A DNA stretch of 64,000 bases from Allobosea sp. (GCA_024231975.1 JAAEQB010000071.1:1-64000); one strand, 5' to 3'. Positions 42,400-51,835 are shown, numbered from the stretch's first letter. Numbers and translations: made by a program. Notes: generated from the letters alone by a model not told the origin.

Positions 42400-43458
42400 T
42401 CATTCGCCAGCCATCAGCGCCGGCGCGCGTTCGGCTGCCCTGAGCTGATCCATGATCCGCCGCCAGCGCACGACCCCGAGATCGGTCTCGAGCATCACCG
42501 GCTTGAGCTCCGCCGGGTCGCTCATCAGGATGTTGCGGTGCTGCGCGCGGATCATCGGCTCGTCCTGCTCCTCGAAGGCGAAACGGCGCAGGTCAGAGAT
42601 TTTCTCGCGCGTCGCCTCGTCCTCGGAATCCGGGCGAATGTTCCAGCGCGTCGCAGCAAAGTGGTAATGTGTCGTGGTCGCGGTTTCCGGCGTCAGGATA
42701 TGCGTGCCGAAATAGCCGGTTCCCTCCTCGCGCGGCCGGCCGGGCGGCGTGACGCCGACATCGAGCAGCAGGCAGCTCGGCGCGTCCCAGCGGAAATCGG
42801 TCCAGCAATCGACCGGCGCTCCGTCCTGCCGGAACAGCATGTCGAACATCCCCGGCGGCGGCACATTGCGGGCGAAGCGCTTGACGTTGATCGTGTTGCC
42901 GGCCTGCTCGATCGTCGTCGGCGCCGCGATCATCGGCTCGTTGCCGAGGATACCGTCGTGCAGGAAGCTGGTGTGGCTGCAGTCGAGCAGATTGTCGACG
43001 ATCAGGTCATAGGGAACATCCATCACCATATGGTCGCGGCGCGTCACGGCCGGACCCTCACTGGTGTCGTCGAGCTTGGCGAAGTCCGGTATCAATCCCG
43101 GATCGGCAGCCCGTTCACCCATCCAGATCCACAGGCCGGAATGCTTCTCGACCACGGGGTAGCTGCGGACGCGCGCGGCAGCGGGGATCTTGCCCGAGGG
43201 ATGCGGATTGCGGACACAGGCACCCGAACCGTCGAATTCCAGTCCGTGATAGCCGCAAACAATGCGGTCGCCTTCCACGCGCCCCATCGACAGCGGCGCG
43301 AAGCGGTGCGGGCAGCGATCGTCGAGCGCGCTGACCGCACCATTCCCTCGGCGAGTGAAGACCAGCGGGCGGCCGATAACGGTCCGCGGGAACAGAACGC
43401 CCGGCTTGATCTGCTCGGCCCAGGCGGCGAAGTACCAAGTGTTCAGAAGATAACCCAT
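42400..43458 (-). CDS. Rieske non-heme iron oxygenase (VanA-like)
   Basis: A 352-residue oxygenase starting at the ATG at 43458, with GGAGG upstream; the longer frame is rejected. MGYLLNTWYFAAWAEQ is the VanA-type opening. The Rieske cluster is in CPHRFAPLSMGRVEGDRIVCGYHGLEF. The iron site is DNLLDCSHTSFLHDG (Asp and two His). Members demethylate methoxybenzoates or hydroxylate side chains. Beside a salicylyl-CoA/gentisate pathway, an o-methoxybenzoate-type substrate giving salicylate is a reasonable guess, not shown by sequence. Confidence 0.88.
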   Translation of the reverse strand: MGYLLNTWYFAAWAEQIKPGVLFPRTVIGRPLVFTRRGNGAVSALDDRCPHRFAPLSMGRVEGDRIVCGYHGLEFDGSGACVRNPHPSGKIPAAARVRSYPVVEKHSGLWIWMGERAADPGLIPDFAKLDDTSEGPAVTRRDHMVMDVPYDLIVDNLLDCSHTSFLHDGILGNEPMIAAPTTIEQAGNTINVKRFARNVPPPGMFDMLFRQDGAPVDCWTDFRWDAPSCLLLDVGVTPPGRPREEGTGYFGTHILTPETATTTHYHFAATRWNIRPDSEDEATREKISDLRRFAFEEQDEPMIRAQHRNILMSDPAELKPVMLETDLGVVRWRRIMDQLRAAERAPALMAGE

Positions 43459-43498
43459 GAGCGACCTCCCTGGGGTCTGCCTGCCGAATTCGACTCGT

Positions 43499-44695
43499 TC
43501 ACGAGCCCATCTTGCAGTCGCCGACATAGGGGTCGGCACCGTTCTCGAGCGCGAGGCTGGGCGCGGTCAGCCCCCAATTGCCGTCCGGCTGCGCGGCGAC
43601 GGTGAGGGCGTAGTAATTGTCCAGCGGCATCTGGTTCCTGCCGAACCGGAATGCGCCGCGAACGGAACGGAACTTCGCCTCGGCCAGGGCCTTCTGCAGC
43701 GCGGCCTTGTCGGAGAGATCGCCCTTCACCGTTTCCAGCGCCGCCTTGATGAAGGGAATGACGTCATAGGCCGCGGCGGCATAGTTCGACGGCGTGCGAC
43801 CGTAGCGGGCGCGGAAATCGGCGACGAAGCGCTTGTTCTCGGGCGTGTCGAGATCGGGATACCAGTAGTCGATCAGACTGGTGCCGAGCGCCCCGGTGAC
43901 GTTGCCCTGCTGCAGTGATGGCAAGGCGGTCTGGTCGAGGGTGTAGACCGTGTAGAGCTTGACCTTGCCGGCCAGTCCCGACTGCTCGAACTGCTTCATA
44001 AAGGCGGCGGCGCGGCCGGGATAGAAAGCGACGAGCGCCTCCGCACCACTGGCGGCGACCTTGGTCAACTCGGCCGAGAAGTCGAGCTGCGGGTCGTCCC
44101 CCCATTTGGTGAAGTCCTGGCCGACAAGCTTGCCCGAAAAGGTCCGCTGGAAACCGGCGATCACATCTTTCCCGGCGGCGTAGTTCGGCGCCATCGTATA
44201 GGCCGTCTTGACACCGCGGCGGTCGAGGTCTGCGCCGAGCGCCATCGCCATCACGTCGCCCTGGCCGCGCATGGCGAAGAAGGCCGGATTGCACAGGCGC
44301 CCCGCCATGTCGGACGGCGCGGCATTCGTACTGATCAGGATCTTGCCGGCATCGAGCACGCTCTTGCGCGAGGCGAGCAGCACGTTCGACCAGACATAGC
44401 CGGCAACGATGTCGACGTTGTCCTGCCTGACTAGCTTCTCGGTCTTCTGCCGACCGATATCAGGCTTGAGTCCGTCATCCTCGACGATCAGCCTGAGTTT
44501 GAGCCCGGCCGCTTCACCGCCGACATGCTCGACCGCGAGGTTGAGCGCGTCCTGAACCTCGCGCCCGATGATCGCAGCCGGCGTCGTCAGCGTCGTGACG
44601 ACGCCGATCCTGATCTCCCTGGGGGGCTGGCTCTGGGCCGATGCGGCCGTCAGGCATGCAGTCGCGATCACGCCCGCTGTCGCGAGTTGTCTCAT
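43499..44695 (-). CDS. LivK-type periplasmic binding protein (1)
   Basis: A 398-residue type I periplasmic binding protein. The ATG at 44695 has GGGAGG upstream. Signal peptide ends near TAASAQS. The mature start IRIGVVTTLTTPAAIIGREVQDALNLAVEHVGG is typical of aromatic-acid LivK proteins. It is closely related to the second LivK at 48989-50173 (shared VTTLTTPAA, DDGLKPDIGRQKTEKLVRQD, TKWGDDPQLDFSAEL). No permease is encoded in this unit, so it probably uses LivHMGF below. It is the first gene of the Rieske operon. Confidence 0.88.
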   Translation of the reverse strand: MRQLATAGVIATACLTAASAQSQPPREIRIGVVTTLTTPAAIIGREVQDALNLAVEHVGGEAAGLKLRLIVEDDGLKPDIGRQKTEKLVRQDNVDIVAGYVWSNVLLASRKSVLDAGKILISTNAAPSDMAGRLCNPAFFAMRGQGDVMAMALGADLDRRGVKTAYTMAPNYAAGKDVIAGFQRTFSGKLVGQDFTKWGDDPQLDFSAELTKVAASGAEALVAFYPGRAAAFMKQFEQSGLAGKVKLYTVYTLDQTALPSLQQGNVTGALGTSLIDYWYPDLDTPENKRFVADFRARYGRTPSNYAAAAYDVIPFIKAALETVKGDLSDKAALQKALAEAKFRSVRGAFRFGRNQMPLDNYYALTVAAQPDGNWGLTAPSLALENGADPYVGDCKMGS

Positions 44696-44756
44696 GATGT
44701 CCTCCCTACCGGCCAACGGCCGGACATGCGGCTCTTGGCGGCCAGCACGGATTAAT

Positions 44757-44774
44757 ATACCGAATAAGCGGTAT
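44757..44774. promoter_or_regulatory. TetR operator candidate in the divergent promoter
   Basis: ATACCG, six-base spacer AATAAG, CGGTAT: a perfect inverted repeat between the divergent LivK (start 44695) and TetR (start 44886) genes. Position and form fit a TetR site controlling both directions. Confidence 0.6.
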
Positions 44775-44885
44775 GTTTTGTCAATGCCATTTTTGAAGAG
44801 CTCTCGATTGGGTGGGACGCCAGTGAGTGGTTATGACTGTGGCGAGGCGGCGCAGCGAGACGGGAAGGCCCGACGTGGAACCGGA

Positions 44886-45539
44886 ATGATGACGAGGACC
44901 ATGCGGAGCAGAAAGACGCAGGCTGAACGCAGCGACGAGACCAGGCACAAGCTGCTGCAAGCCACCATCGAAGTCCTGGTGGCCCAGGGCTATCATGGGC
45001 TAACGACCGCGCAGGTCGATGCCAGGGCCGGCATGTCGAGCGGCGCCCGGGTCCACCACTACCGCAGCAAGGCCGATCTCGTCATCGCGGCTACGAGCTA
45101 TGCCTATGACTGCGCCGCCGTGCTCGGCCGGCAGCGCGCGGCGGCGGCCGCCACGGCGCCGGAGCCACTGCGCGAGTTCATCGCCGATTTGCGGACGATC
45201 TATTTCGACTGGCCCTTCCTGGCCGCGGTGGAAGTCCTCGTCACGGCGCGAACCTCGCCCGAGCTGATGGCCCGCCTGAAGCCGGTTCTCGAACACTTCC
45301 ACGCCGGCATGAAGGCGGTCTGGCTGGAAGCGTTCGTGGCGGCCGGCTACGAACCGGCACAGGCCGAAACCCTGCTGGTGCTGACCCTCAACCTGATCCG
45401 CGGCATGGCGATCAACCGCATCTGGCAGCAGGACCAGGCAAGCTGCGAACGCCTGATCGAGGACTGGTGCCAGCGCGAGGCCAGCGCGCGGGCTGCCACC
45501 CAAGGCGACGCATCACCGCGCGCCGCAGCAAGGCAATAA
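44886..45539 (+). CDS. TetR-family regulator
   Basis: A 217-residue regulator. The ATG at 44886 is chosen because the HTH starts soon after; a longer frame runs through the promoter and is rejected. RHKLLQATIEVLVAQGYHGLTTAQVDARAGMSSGARVHHYRSKADLVIAA is the TetR DNA-binding domain. The ligand domain is variable. It is divergent from the LivK-Rieske operon and probably represses it until an aromatic inducer binds. It converges on livF. Confidence 0.85.
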   Translation: MMTRTMRSRKTQAERSDETRHKLLQATIEVLVAQGYHGLTTAQVDARAGMSSGARVHHYRSKADLVIAATSYAYDCAAVLGRQRAAAAATAPEPLREFIADLRTIYFDWPFLAAVEVLVTARTSPELMARLKPVLEHFHAGMKAVWLEAFVAAGYEPAQAETLLVLTLNLIRGMAINRIWQQDQASCERLIEDWCQREASARAATQGDASPRAAARQ

Positions 45540-45553
45540 GGCGCGGCACCGTC

Positions 45554-46255
45554 TCAGACACTGAGATAGCGGTCGACGATGCCGGGATCGCGGGCGACGG
45601 CGTCGGCTGACCCCGACCAGGCGATCCGTCCCTTCTCCACCACGTAGAAGGCGTCGACGACGGCTGCGAGACGCTTGATGTGCTTGTCGATCACGATGAT
45701 CGATTGCCCGACCGAGCGCAGCTGCGAGAGGCAGGCCCAGATCTGGTCGCGGATCACCGGGGCCAACCCTTCGGTCGCCTCGTCGAGGATGAGCAGGCGA
45801 GGATTGGTCATCAGCGCCCGGCCGATCGCCAGCATCTGCTGCTCGCCGCCGGACAGCAGATTGGCGGCGGAAGCGCGGCGGGCATGCAGCCCCGGGAAGA
45901 GGTCATAGATCCTGTCCACCGTCCAGGGCCGAGCTGCGCCCACCCGGTTCGAGGCGGTCGCGATCAGGTTCTCGTGCGCCGTGAGGTTCGGAAAGACCTG
46001 TCGCCCTTCGGGCACCAACCCGAGACCGCGTCGTGCGATCCGTGCCGCCGGCAGGCTGGCAATCGAAGCGCCTTCGAAAGTGATCTCGCCGCTCCAGCTC
46101 GGCAGGAGCCCCATCAGCGTCTTGACCGTGGTGGTCTTGCCCATGCCGTTGCGGCCGAGCAGGCAGATCGCCTGGCCGGCCTCGACCGAGAAGCTCATGT
46201 CGAACAGGACCTGGCCCTTGCCATAGCCTCCGGACAGGTTCCGCACGTCGAGCAT
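45554..46255 (-). CDS. livF: LivF, branched-chain-type ABC ATPase
   Basis: A 233-residue ATPase starting at the ATG at 46255, overlapping the livG stop as TGATG; the longer frame is rejected. Walker A GRNGMGKTTTVK, signature LSGGEQQMLAIGRAL, Walker B LLILDEATEGLAP. It pairs with LivG beneath the LivHM permease. Given the neighbours it imports an aromatic acid rather than leucine. Confidence 0.88.
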   Translation of the reverse strand: MLDVRNLSGGYGKGQVLFDMSFSVEAGQAICLLGRNGMGKTTTVKTLMGLLPSWSGEITFEGASIASLPAARIARRGLGLVPEGRQVFPNLTAHENLIATASNRVGAARPWTVDRIYDLFPGLHARRASAANLLSGGEQQMLAIGRALMTNPRLLILDEATEGLAPVIRDQIWACLSQLRSVGQSIIVIDKHIKRLAAVVDAFYVVEKGRIAWSGSADAVARDPGIVDRYLSV

Positions 46256-47001
46256 CACTCGTCCTCCCCGAGATAGGCTTCGCGGACCACCGGATCCTGG
46301 CGGATCGCCTCCGGTGGACCGCAAGCGATGACCTCCCCGCGGACAAGGACGGTCACGCGGTCGGCGAGCGCGAAGACGGCATCCATGTCGTGCTCGACCA
46401 GAAGGATCGCGACGCTGCCCTTGAGATCGGCGAGGAAGCGCGTGACCCGGCGGCTCTCCTCGGTGCCAAGCCCCGCCATGGGCTCGTCGAGCAGCAGCAG
46501 GCGCGGCGAGCCCGAAAGAGCGATCGCGAGTTCCAGCAGTCTCTGCTCGCCATGGCTGAGCGTCGCGACCGGCTCCTCGGCGCGGTCCGACAAACCGACG
46601 CGCGCCAACGCCGCCATCACACGGCGCTCGATGGCGCGGTCCTGGCGCAGATCCCCCCAGAAGCGAAAGGCATGACCGTCCTCGGCCATCACGGCGATGG
46701 CAACGTTCTCGTAGATGGTGAGATCACGCGCCAGGGTAGTGATCTGAAAAGAGCGCGCCATGCCGAGCACCGCCCGCGCATGGGTCGGCAGCCGCGTGAC
46801 GTCGCGGCCGTCCAGCAGCACATTGCCGGCATCCGGCAGGATCTCGCCGAAGAGCTGAGAGACCAGCGTCGTCTTGCCGGCGCCGTTGGGGCCGATCAGG
46901 GCGTGCATCTCGCCATGCGGCACGGTGAGATTGACGCTGCGAGAGGCGAGCAGCCCGCCGAAGGATTTCGAGACGTTCCTGACATCGAGCGTCGCGCTCA
47001 T
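46255..47001 (-). CDS. livG: LivG, branched-chain-type ABC ATPase
   Basis: A 248-residue ATPase. Walker A GPNGAGKTTLVSQLFG, LivG-type insert ARAVLGMARSFQITTLARDLTIYENV, signature LSHGEQRLLELAIAL, Walker B LLLLDEPMAGLG and the switch His in VEHDMDAVFALADR. It overlaps livM by 4 bases. Confidence 0.9.
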   Translation of the reverse strand: MSATLDVRNVSKSFGGLLASRSVNLTVPHGEMHALIGPNGAGKTTLVSQLFGEILPDAGNVLLDGRDVTRLPTHARAVLGMARSFQITTLARDLTIYENVAIAVMAEDGHAFRFWGDLRQDRAIERRVMAALARVGLSDRAEEPVATLSHGEQRLLELAIALSGSPRLLLLDEPMAGLGTEESRRVTRFLADLKGSVAILLVEHDMDAVFALADRVTVLVRGEVIACGPPEAIRQDPVVREAYLGEDE

Positions 47002-47996
47002 GGCTGCCCCCGCCGCGTCAGGAGGCCGACGATGCCGCCGCGCGCGAACAGCGCGACCAGGATGAGCAGCAGGCCGAAGGGGAAGTGCCAGTAGATCGTC
47101 AAGCTGCCGAGCAGCTCCTCGATCAGCAGGAAGAGGATCGCGCCGAGCAGCGGCCCCGACAGCGTCCCGGTTCCGCCGAGGATGACGATGAAGATCAGCT
47201 CGGCCGAGCGGGTCCAGCCCATGATCTCCGGCGTGACGAAACTGGTATGGTTCGCGCTGAGAAAGCCCGCGACGGCGCAGACGGCTCCGGCGATCACATA
47301 GGCGACGAGCCGATATCGGAACGGATCGAAACCGCTGGCCGCGACCCGGCGCTCGCTACCCTTGGCGCCCAGGAGCACGAGGCCGAAACGGGAGCGGTGC
47401 AACCGGGCGAAGCCGAACAGGGTCAAGGCGAGCACCGCCAGCACCGTATAATAGAGCACCGTGCGGTTCTCGAGAGTGAATGGCGCCGGGAACTGGCTGC
47501 CCTGATTGATGGTCAAGCCATCGTCGCCGCCGAACTGGCGCAGGCCAATCATCACGAAATAGAGCATCTGCCCGAAGGCAAGCGTGATCATGATGAAATG
47601 GACGCCGCGCGTGCGCAGGGCGACCATCCCGGTCACCAGCGCGAACAGGGTCGCGACCGCCAGCGCGATGGCGAGCTGCGCACCGCCGGCCGTCAGCCCG
47701 AGTTCAGCGCAGATTCCGACCGTATAAGCGCCGATACCGAGAAAGGCGGCATGGCCGAGGCTGACCAGCCCGCCGATGCCGACGAGCAGGTTGAGGCTCG
47801 TCGCGGCGATGGCGAGGATCATCACGCGGTTGAGCAGGTCGGCCCAGAAGGAGTTTCCGGTGGCATTGGCGAGCGGTAGGGCCAGGACAAGCGCCACAAG
47901 GAGCACACCGCAAAGGCCGAGATCCAGGTCGAAGCGTCGCGCAGGCGCCTCGGCCGGCAGCGGTACGGAAAGCGATTGCGAAGGGACTGTCTGCAT
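46998..47996 (-). CDS. livM: LivM, branched-chain-type permease
   Basis: A 332-residue inner-membrane permease. The ATG at 47996 has GGAG six bases upstream and is preferred to the TTG at 48014. LLVGIGGLVSLGHAAFLGIGAYTVG and HTSFVTPEIMGWTRSAELIFIVILGGTGTLSGPLLGA are LivM hallmarks. About ten helices. It is 15 bases after livH. Confidence 0.9.
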   Translation of the reverse strand: MQTVPSQSLSVPLPAEAPARRFDLDLGLCGVLLVALVLALPLANATGNSFWADLLNRVMILAIAATSLNLLVGIGGLVSLGHAAFLGIGAYTVGICAELGLTAGGAQLAIALAVATLFALVTGMVALRTRGVHFIMITLAFGQMLYFVMIGLRQFGGDDGLTINQGSQFPAPFTLENRTVLYYTVLAVLALTLFGFARLHRSRFGLVLLGAKGSERRVAASGFDPFRYRLVAYVIAGAVCAVAGFLSANHTSFVTPEIMGWTRSAELIFIVILGGTGTLSGPLLGAILFLLIEELLGSLTIYWHFPFGLLLILVALFARGGIVGLLTRRGQP

Positions 47997-48010
47997 CGGG
48001 AACTCCGGGA

Positions 48011-48925
48011 TCAACGGCTCGCCGGCGGGAACAGGCCGGCCGGCCGCAGCACCAGGACGAAGGCCATGCTGAGATAGATCAGGATCGAGGCAAGCGCCGG
48101 CCCCGCCGAGGACGACACGGTCGGCGAGAAGACGAGGCTCATCAGGCCGACGAGATAGGCCCGGCCGAGCGTGTCGATCAGCCCGACGGCGAGCGCGGCG
48201 ATGAAGGCGCCCTTGATCGAACCGATGCCGCCGACGACGATGACGACCAGCGCGAGGATGACGATCTGATTGCCCATGCCGATCGAGGTCCCGGTAATCG
48301 GAGCGACCAGCAGCCCCGCCAGCGCGGCGAGCGCGGCGCCTGCGGCGAAGACCAGCGTGAAAAGAAGCCTGGTTTCGACACCGAGCGCCCGAGCCATCGG
48401 CTCATTCGACGCCGCCGCGCGGACCAGCATGCCGGCCCGGGTGCGGGTGATGACCAGCCAGAGCAGCGCCGCCACGACGAGACCGACCGCCACGACGAAG
48501 AGCCGGTAGGCCGGCATGGCGATGCCGCCCAGCGCAACCTGGCCGCCGAGCCAGGTCGGCAGCGGCACGGACAGGCCTTCCGGCCCCCACAGGTATTTCA
48601 CCGCGGTGTCGAAGCACAGGATCAGGCCGAAAGTCGCGAGCACATGGTCGAGATGGTCGCGCTTGTAGAGCCGGCGCGCGACCAGCCATTCGACCGCGAG
48701 GCCGAGCAGGACCGCCGCGGGAATCGCAACGAGAAGCCCGAGGAAGAACGAGCCGCTGACGATTGCGACCGTCGCGCAGAGATAGGCGCCGACCATGTAG
48801 AAAACGCCGTGCGCGAGATTGATGAAGTCCATGATGCCGAAGACCAGCGACAGGCCGGCGGCAAGCAGGAACAGGATCAGGCCGAGCTGGAGCCCGTTCA
48901 GGATCTGGTTGATCAGCAGAATCAT
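48011..48925 (-). CDS. livH: LivH, branched-chain-type permease
   Basis: A 304-residue permease. The ATG at 48925 gives the usual start MILLINQILNGLQLGLILFLLA; the GTG at 48943 is an alternative. GLSLVFGIMDFINLAHGVFYMVGAY and VVIVVGGIGSIKGAFIAALAVGL are LivH hallmarks. It lies 64 bases after the second LivK gene. Confidence 0.9.
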   Translation of the reverse strand: MILLINQILNGLQLGLILFLLAAGLSLVFGIMDFINLAHGVFYMVGAYLCATVAIVSGSFFLGLLVAIPAAVLLGLAVEWLVARRLYKRDHLDHVLATFGLILCFDTAVKYLWGPEGLSVPLPTWLGGQVALGGIAMPAYRLFVVAVGLVVAALLWLVITRTRAGMLVRAAASNEPMARALGVETRLLFTLVFAAGAALAALAGLLVAPITGTSIGMGNQIVILALVVIVVGGIGSIKGAFIAALAVGLIDTLGRAYLVGLMSLVFSPTVSSSAGPALASILIYLSMAFVLVLRPAGLFPPASR

Positions 48926-48988
48926 ATCCACGAGACGTCCCACCTGTGCGATGGGCCGGTGCCGGCAGCAGCGCCGGCACCAGCCGGC

Positions 48989-50173
48989 TCACTGCGTCAG
49001 CTTGCAATGCCGGGCGTAAGGGTCGAGCGCGCCTTTGAGCGCGATCTCCCGGGTGCGCAACGCCCAGGCGCCGGACGGCTCGGCAACGACGTCGAGGCTG
49101 TAATAGGTATCAATCGGGAAATGGTTCGGGCCGAGCTGGTAGCGGCCCCGCACCGAGGCGAAGTCCGCCTTCTCCAGCGCCGCCCGGACCTTGTCGGTCG
49201 CGCCGATATCGCCACCGGCCTGTTCGACCGCCGCCTTGACGTAAGGAATCAGGTCATAGGCCGCCGCCGCATAGTTCGATGGGGTGCGGCCGTATTTCGC
49301 GCGGAAATCGGCGACGAAGCGGGCGTTCTCCGGCGTCTTCAGATCGGGTGACCAGTAATCGGTGAGCTCGGTGCCGAGCACGGCATCGACCTTGGCCTCC
49401 TGCAGGCGCGGCAGGGCGATGTCGTCGACCGTGTAGACGGTGTAGAGCTTGACGGAGTCAGCGATTCCTGCCTGCTGGTATTGCCGCGCGAAGGCGGCGG
49501 CCCTGCCGGGATAGAAGGCAAAGATCGCATCGGCGCCGGAGGCCTTGGCCTTGGCGAGCTCGGCCGAGAAGTCGAGCTGCGGGTCGTCGCCCCATTTGGT
49601 GAAATCGCGGCCGACGACCTCGCCCTTGAAGGTCCACTCGACCCCGGCCGCCATGTCCTTGCCGGCCGAGTAGTTCGGCGCCATCACATAGAGCTTCTTG
49701 ACGCCGCGCCGGTTGAGCACCTCGCCGAGCGCGATCGGCACCATGTCGTTCTGACCGCGCATCGAAAAGAAATTGGCGTGGCAGCCCTTGCCAGCGAGTT
49801 CGCTCGGCCCGGCATTGGTGCTGATCAGGAACTTGCCGGCGTCGGTGACCGGCTTGCGCGCGGCCAGCAGCACGTTCGACCAGATGAAGCCGGCGACGAT
49901 GTCGACCTTGTCCTGCCGCACCAGCTTCTCGGCCTTCTGGCGGCCGAGCTCGGGCTTCAGCCCGTCATCCTCGAAGACGATCTCGATCGGCTTGCCGGCG
50001 ATCCTGCCGCCGGCATGTTCGACCGCCAGGTTGACGGCGTCCTGCATGTCGCGGCCGATCACCGCGGCCGGCGTGGTCAGCGTGGTGATGAAACCGATCC
50101 TGACGCTGTCCGCCGCCTGGACAGCCGTCGTCGTGGCCGCCGCGAGCGCGGCAGCAATCGTCATACGCCTCAT
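48989..50173 (-). CDS. LivK-type periplasmic binding protein (2)
   Basis: A 394-residue binding protein. The ATG at 50173 has a GGGGA site upstream; the longer frame overlaps the isomerase gene and is rejected. Signal TIAAALAAATTTAVQAADS. The mature start VRIGFITTLTTPAAVIGRDMQDAVNLAVEHAGG and the rest are very close to the first LivK. It is the cognate receptor of LivHMGF. In this neighbourhood it probably binds salicylate or a related aromatic acid. Confidence 0.9.
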   Translation of the reverse strand: MRRMTIAAALAAATTTAVQAADSVRIGFITTLTTPAAVIGRDMQDAVNLAVEHAGGRIAGKPIEIVFEDDGLKPELGRQKAEKLVRQDKVDIVAGFIWSNVLLAARKPVTDAGKFLISTNAGPSELAGKGCHANFFSMRGQNDMVPIALGEVLNRRGVKKLYVMAPNYSAGKDMAAGVEWTFKGEVVGRDFTKWGDDPQLDFSAELAKAKASGADAIFAFYPGRAAAFARQYQQAGIADSVKLYTVYTVDDIALPRLQEAKVDAVLGTELTDYWSPDLKTPENARFVADFRAKYGRTPSNYAAAAYDLIPYVKAAVEQAGGDIGATDKVRAALEKADFASVRGRYQLGPNHFPIDTYYSLDVVAEPSGAWALRTREIALKGALDPYARHCKLTQ

Positions 50174-50199
50174 CGATGTCCCCTCCGATTGAAGCCGGC

Positions 50200-50931
50200 T
50201 TATTCGGCGTCCGGCTGATTGTCCGGCGCCGCCGCCCGGAAGGCCGGCAGCGCCATGCAGTTGGCGTGGATGCGCGCGATGGTCGGGTAGGCGCCCATCT
50301 CGACCTGGAAGCGCGCATTGTTGATGACCTGCCCGGCGAGGCAGATGTCCGCCAATGTCGGCTCGTCGCCATGGCAGAAGCGCCCGGTCTGCGGCTCTTC
50401 GCGCAAGCGCGCCTCCAGGGGAGCGAAGGTCTCCGCCACCCAATGGCGGAACCAGCGGGCGATCGCCTCGTCGTCGGCGCCGAATTCCGCCTTGAGATGA
50501 GCGAGGACGCGCAGATTGTTGAGCGGATGGATGTCGAGCGCGACCATCTGCGCCAGCGAGCGGACGCGGGCGCGCCCGGCCGGGTCGACCGGCAGGAGCG
50601 GCGGCTCCGGCACCGTTTCGTCGAGGAACTCGATGATCGCCAGCGACTGGGTGTAGTCCCGCCCGTCGCTCCAGCTCAGCGTCGGGACGAGCCCTTGCGG
50701 ATTGAGCGCGAGATAGGCCGGGCCGCGCTGCTCGCCGCGCCGCAGATGGAAGGCGCGATAGTCGAAGGGAATGCCCTTCAGTGCCATCGCCGCGCGCACC
50801 CGGAAAGAAGTCGAGCTGCGGAAGTAATTGTGCAGCACGACCGGCCGGTCGTGCGGCCGGCCCGGCTCACCGCGTGCCGACGCGGCATGCGTCTCCATCG
50901 GCCGCACCGCGGCCATGCTCTCCTCTGACAT
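50200..50931 (-). CDS. Maleylpyruvate/maleylacetoacetate isomerase (zeta-class GST)
   Basis: A 243-residue glutathione transferase-like protein. The zeta-class signature is SSTSFRVRAAMALKGIPFDYRAF, with the active-site serines. LNPQGLVPTL and the QSLAIIEFLDE glutathione-binding motif follow. Next to gentisate dioxygenase and fumarylpyruvate hydrolase it should isomerise maleylpyruvate to fumarylpyruvate using glutathione, like NagL. It heads the importer operon, 27 bases before the second LivK. The N-terminal 25 residues are extra and the start could be later. Confidence 0.85.
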   Translation of the reverse strand: MSEESMAAVRPMETHAASARGEPGRPHDRPVVLHNYFRSSTSFRVRAAMALKGIPFDYRAFHLRRGEQRGPAYLALNPQGLVPTLSWSDGRDYTQSLAIIEFLDETVPEPPLLPVDPAGRARVRSLAQMVALDIHPLNNLRVLAHLKAEFGADDEAIARWFRHWVAETFAPLEARLREEPQTGRFCHGDEPTLADICLAGQVINNARFQVEMGAYPTIARIHANCMALPAFRAAAPDNQPDAE

Positions 50932-50965
50932 GATTTCCGTTCCCGCTTGTCGTTTTCCGTATCCT

Positions 50966-50997
50966 AGAAATCATTGCACAGAATGCAAGTCATTTCT
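50966..50997. promoter_or_regulatory. IclR-type operator candidate before the isomerase-Liv operon
   Basis: An imperfect inverted repeat with outer arms AGAAAT and ATTTCT and inner arms TTGCA and TGCAA. The AGAAAT...ATTTC elements recur in the site at 52279-52306. It lies 35 bases upstream of the isomerase start. Confidence 0.5.
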
Positions 50998-51019
50998 GAA
51001 GGCGGAAGCGCTGCGGGAA

Positions 51020-51835
51020 TCAGCCGCCTCGCGGCGGGCCGGACATGGAAAGCTTTTTGGTGAATTCCGTCAGCGTGCGGATCGCGCTGCCTGCCGGATC
51101 GAGGATCGCTTCCGATATGCCGATCAGGGTCACCGCCACCTGCGCCTCGCCGGCCCAATCGGTGACCGGCGCCGAGACCGCCCTGAGGCCCGGCACGAAG
51201 CGCCCGTCGACGCAGGCGAGCCGGTCGGCCCGCACGCGCGCGATCAGCGACTCGACGCTCGCCATGTCCGGGTTGAGGTCGGGCCAGACCAGGCCCGCCT
51301 CGCTGGCGCGAGCCAGTTCGACAGCAAGGCGCAGCGCCGTCACCTTGCGCGGCAGGAAGGCGAGGAAGATTCGGCCGCTGGCGGAGGTCAGCAGAGGCAA
51401 TGTCGAACCGAGGCCGAAGGACGTCAGGATCGGGCTAGCGGCACGCTCCCAGCGGACGACGGTGGCGCCGCCATTGCCCCAGGTCGAGAGCAGCGCCGTC
51501 GCGCCGGTCACTTCGGACAATTCGGGCAGGACATCGGCCGTGCGGTTGACGAAATCATTGCGCGCCAGCGCCGCCAGCCCGAGCTCGCTCGCAAACGGCC
51601 CGAGATCATAACGCCCCGAACGCTCGCTCTGGGCGACGAGGCCGGCATGGATGAAACTGGCCAGATAGCGGTGCACCTTCGAGACCGGCATGTCGACCGA
51701 GCGCGCCAGATCGGTCAGCGTCACCGAGCCCGGCAACGTCGCCATGGCGCGCAGGACGAGCAGCGCCGTGTCGAGCGACTGGATACCGCCGCGCGCATGC
51801 CCGTCCGCGCCGGCCTCGTCGTGATCCTCGCTCAT
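51020..51835 (-). CDS. IclR-family regulator
   Basis: A 271-residue IclR protein. Winged HTH: SLDTALLVLRAMATLPGSVTLTDLARSVDMPVSKVHRYLASFIHAGLV. The effector domain contains GSTLPLLTSASGRIFLAFLP and VSAPVTDWAGEAQVAVTLIG. IclR members often control aromatic catabolism. It overlaps the thioesterase gene as ATGA and lies between two matching repeat sites, so it probably controls both the gentisate genes and the isomerase-importer genes. Confidence 0.9.
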   Translation of the reverse strand: MSEDHDEAGADGHARGGIQSLDTALLVLRAMATLPGSVTLTDLARSVDMPVSKVHRYLASFIHAGLVAQSERSGRYDLGPFASELGLAALARNDFVNRTADVLPELSEVTGATALLSTWGNGGATVVRWERAASPILTSFGLGSTLPLLTSASGRIFLAFLPRKVTALRLAVELARASEAGLVWPDLNPDMASVESLIARVRADRLACVDGRFVPGLRAVSAPVTDWAGEAQVAVTLIGISEAILDPAGSAIRTLTEFTKKLSMSGPPRGG

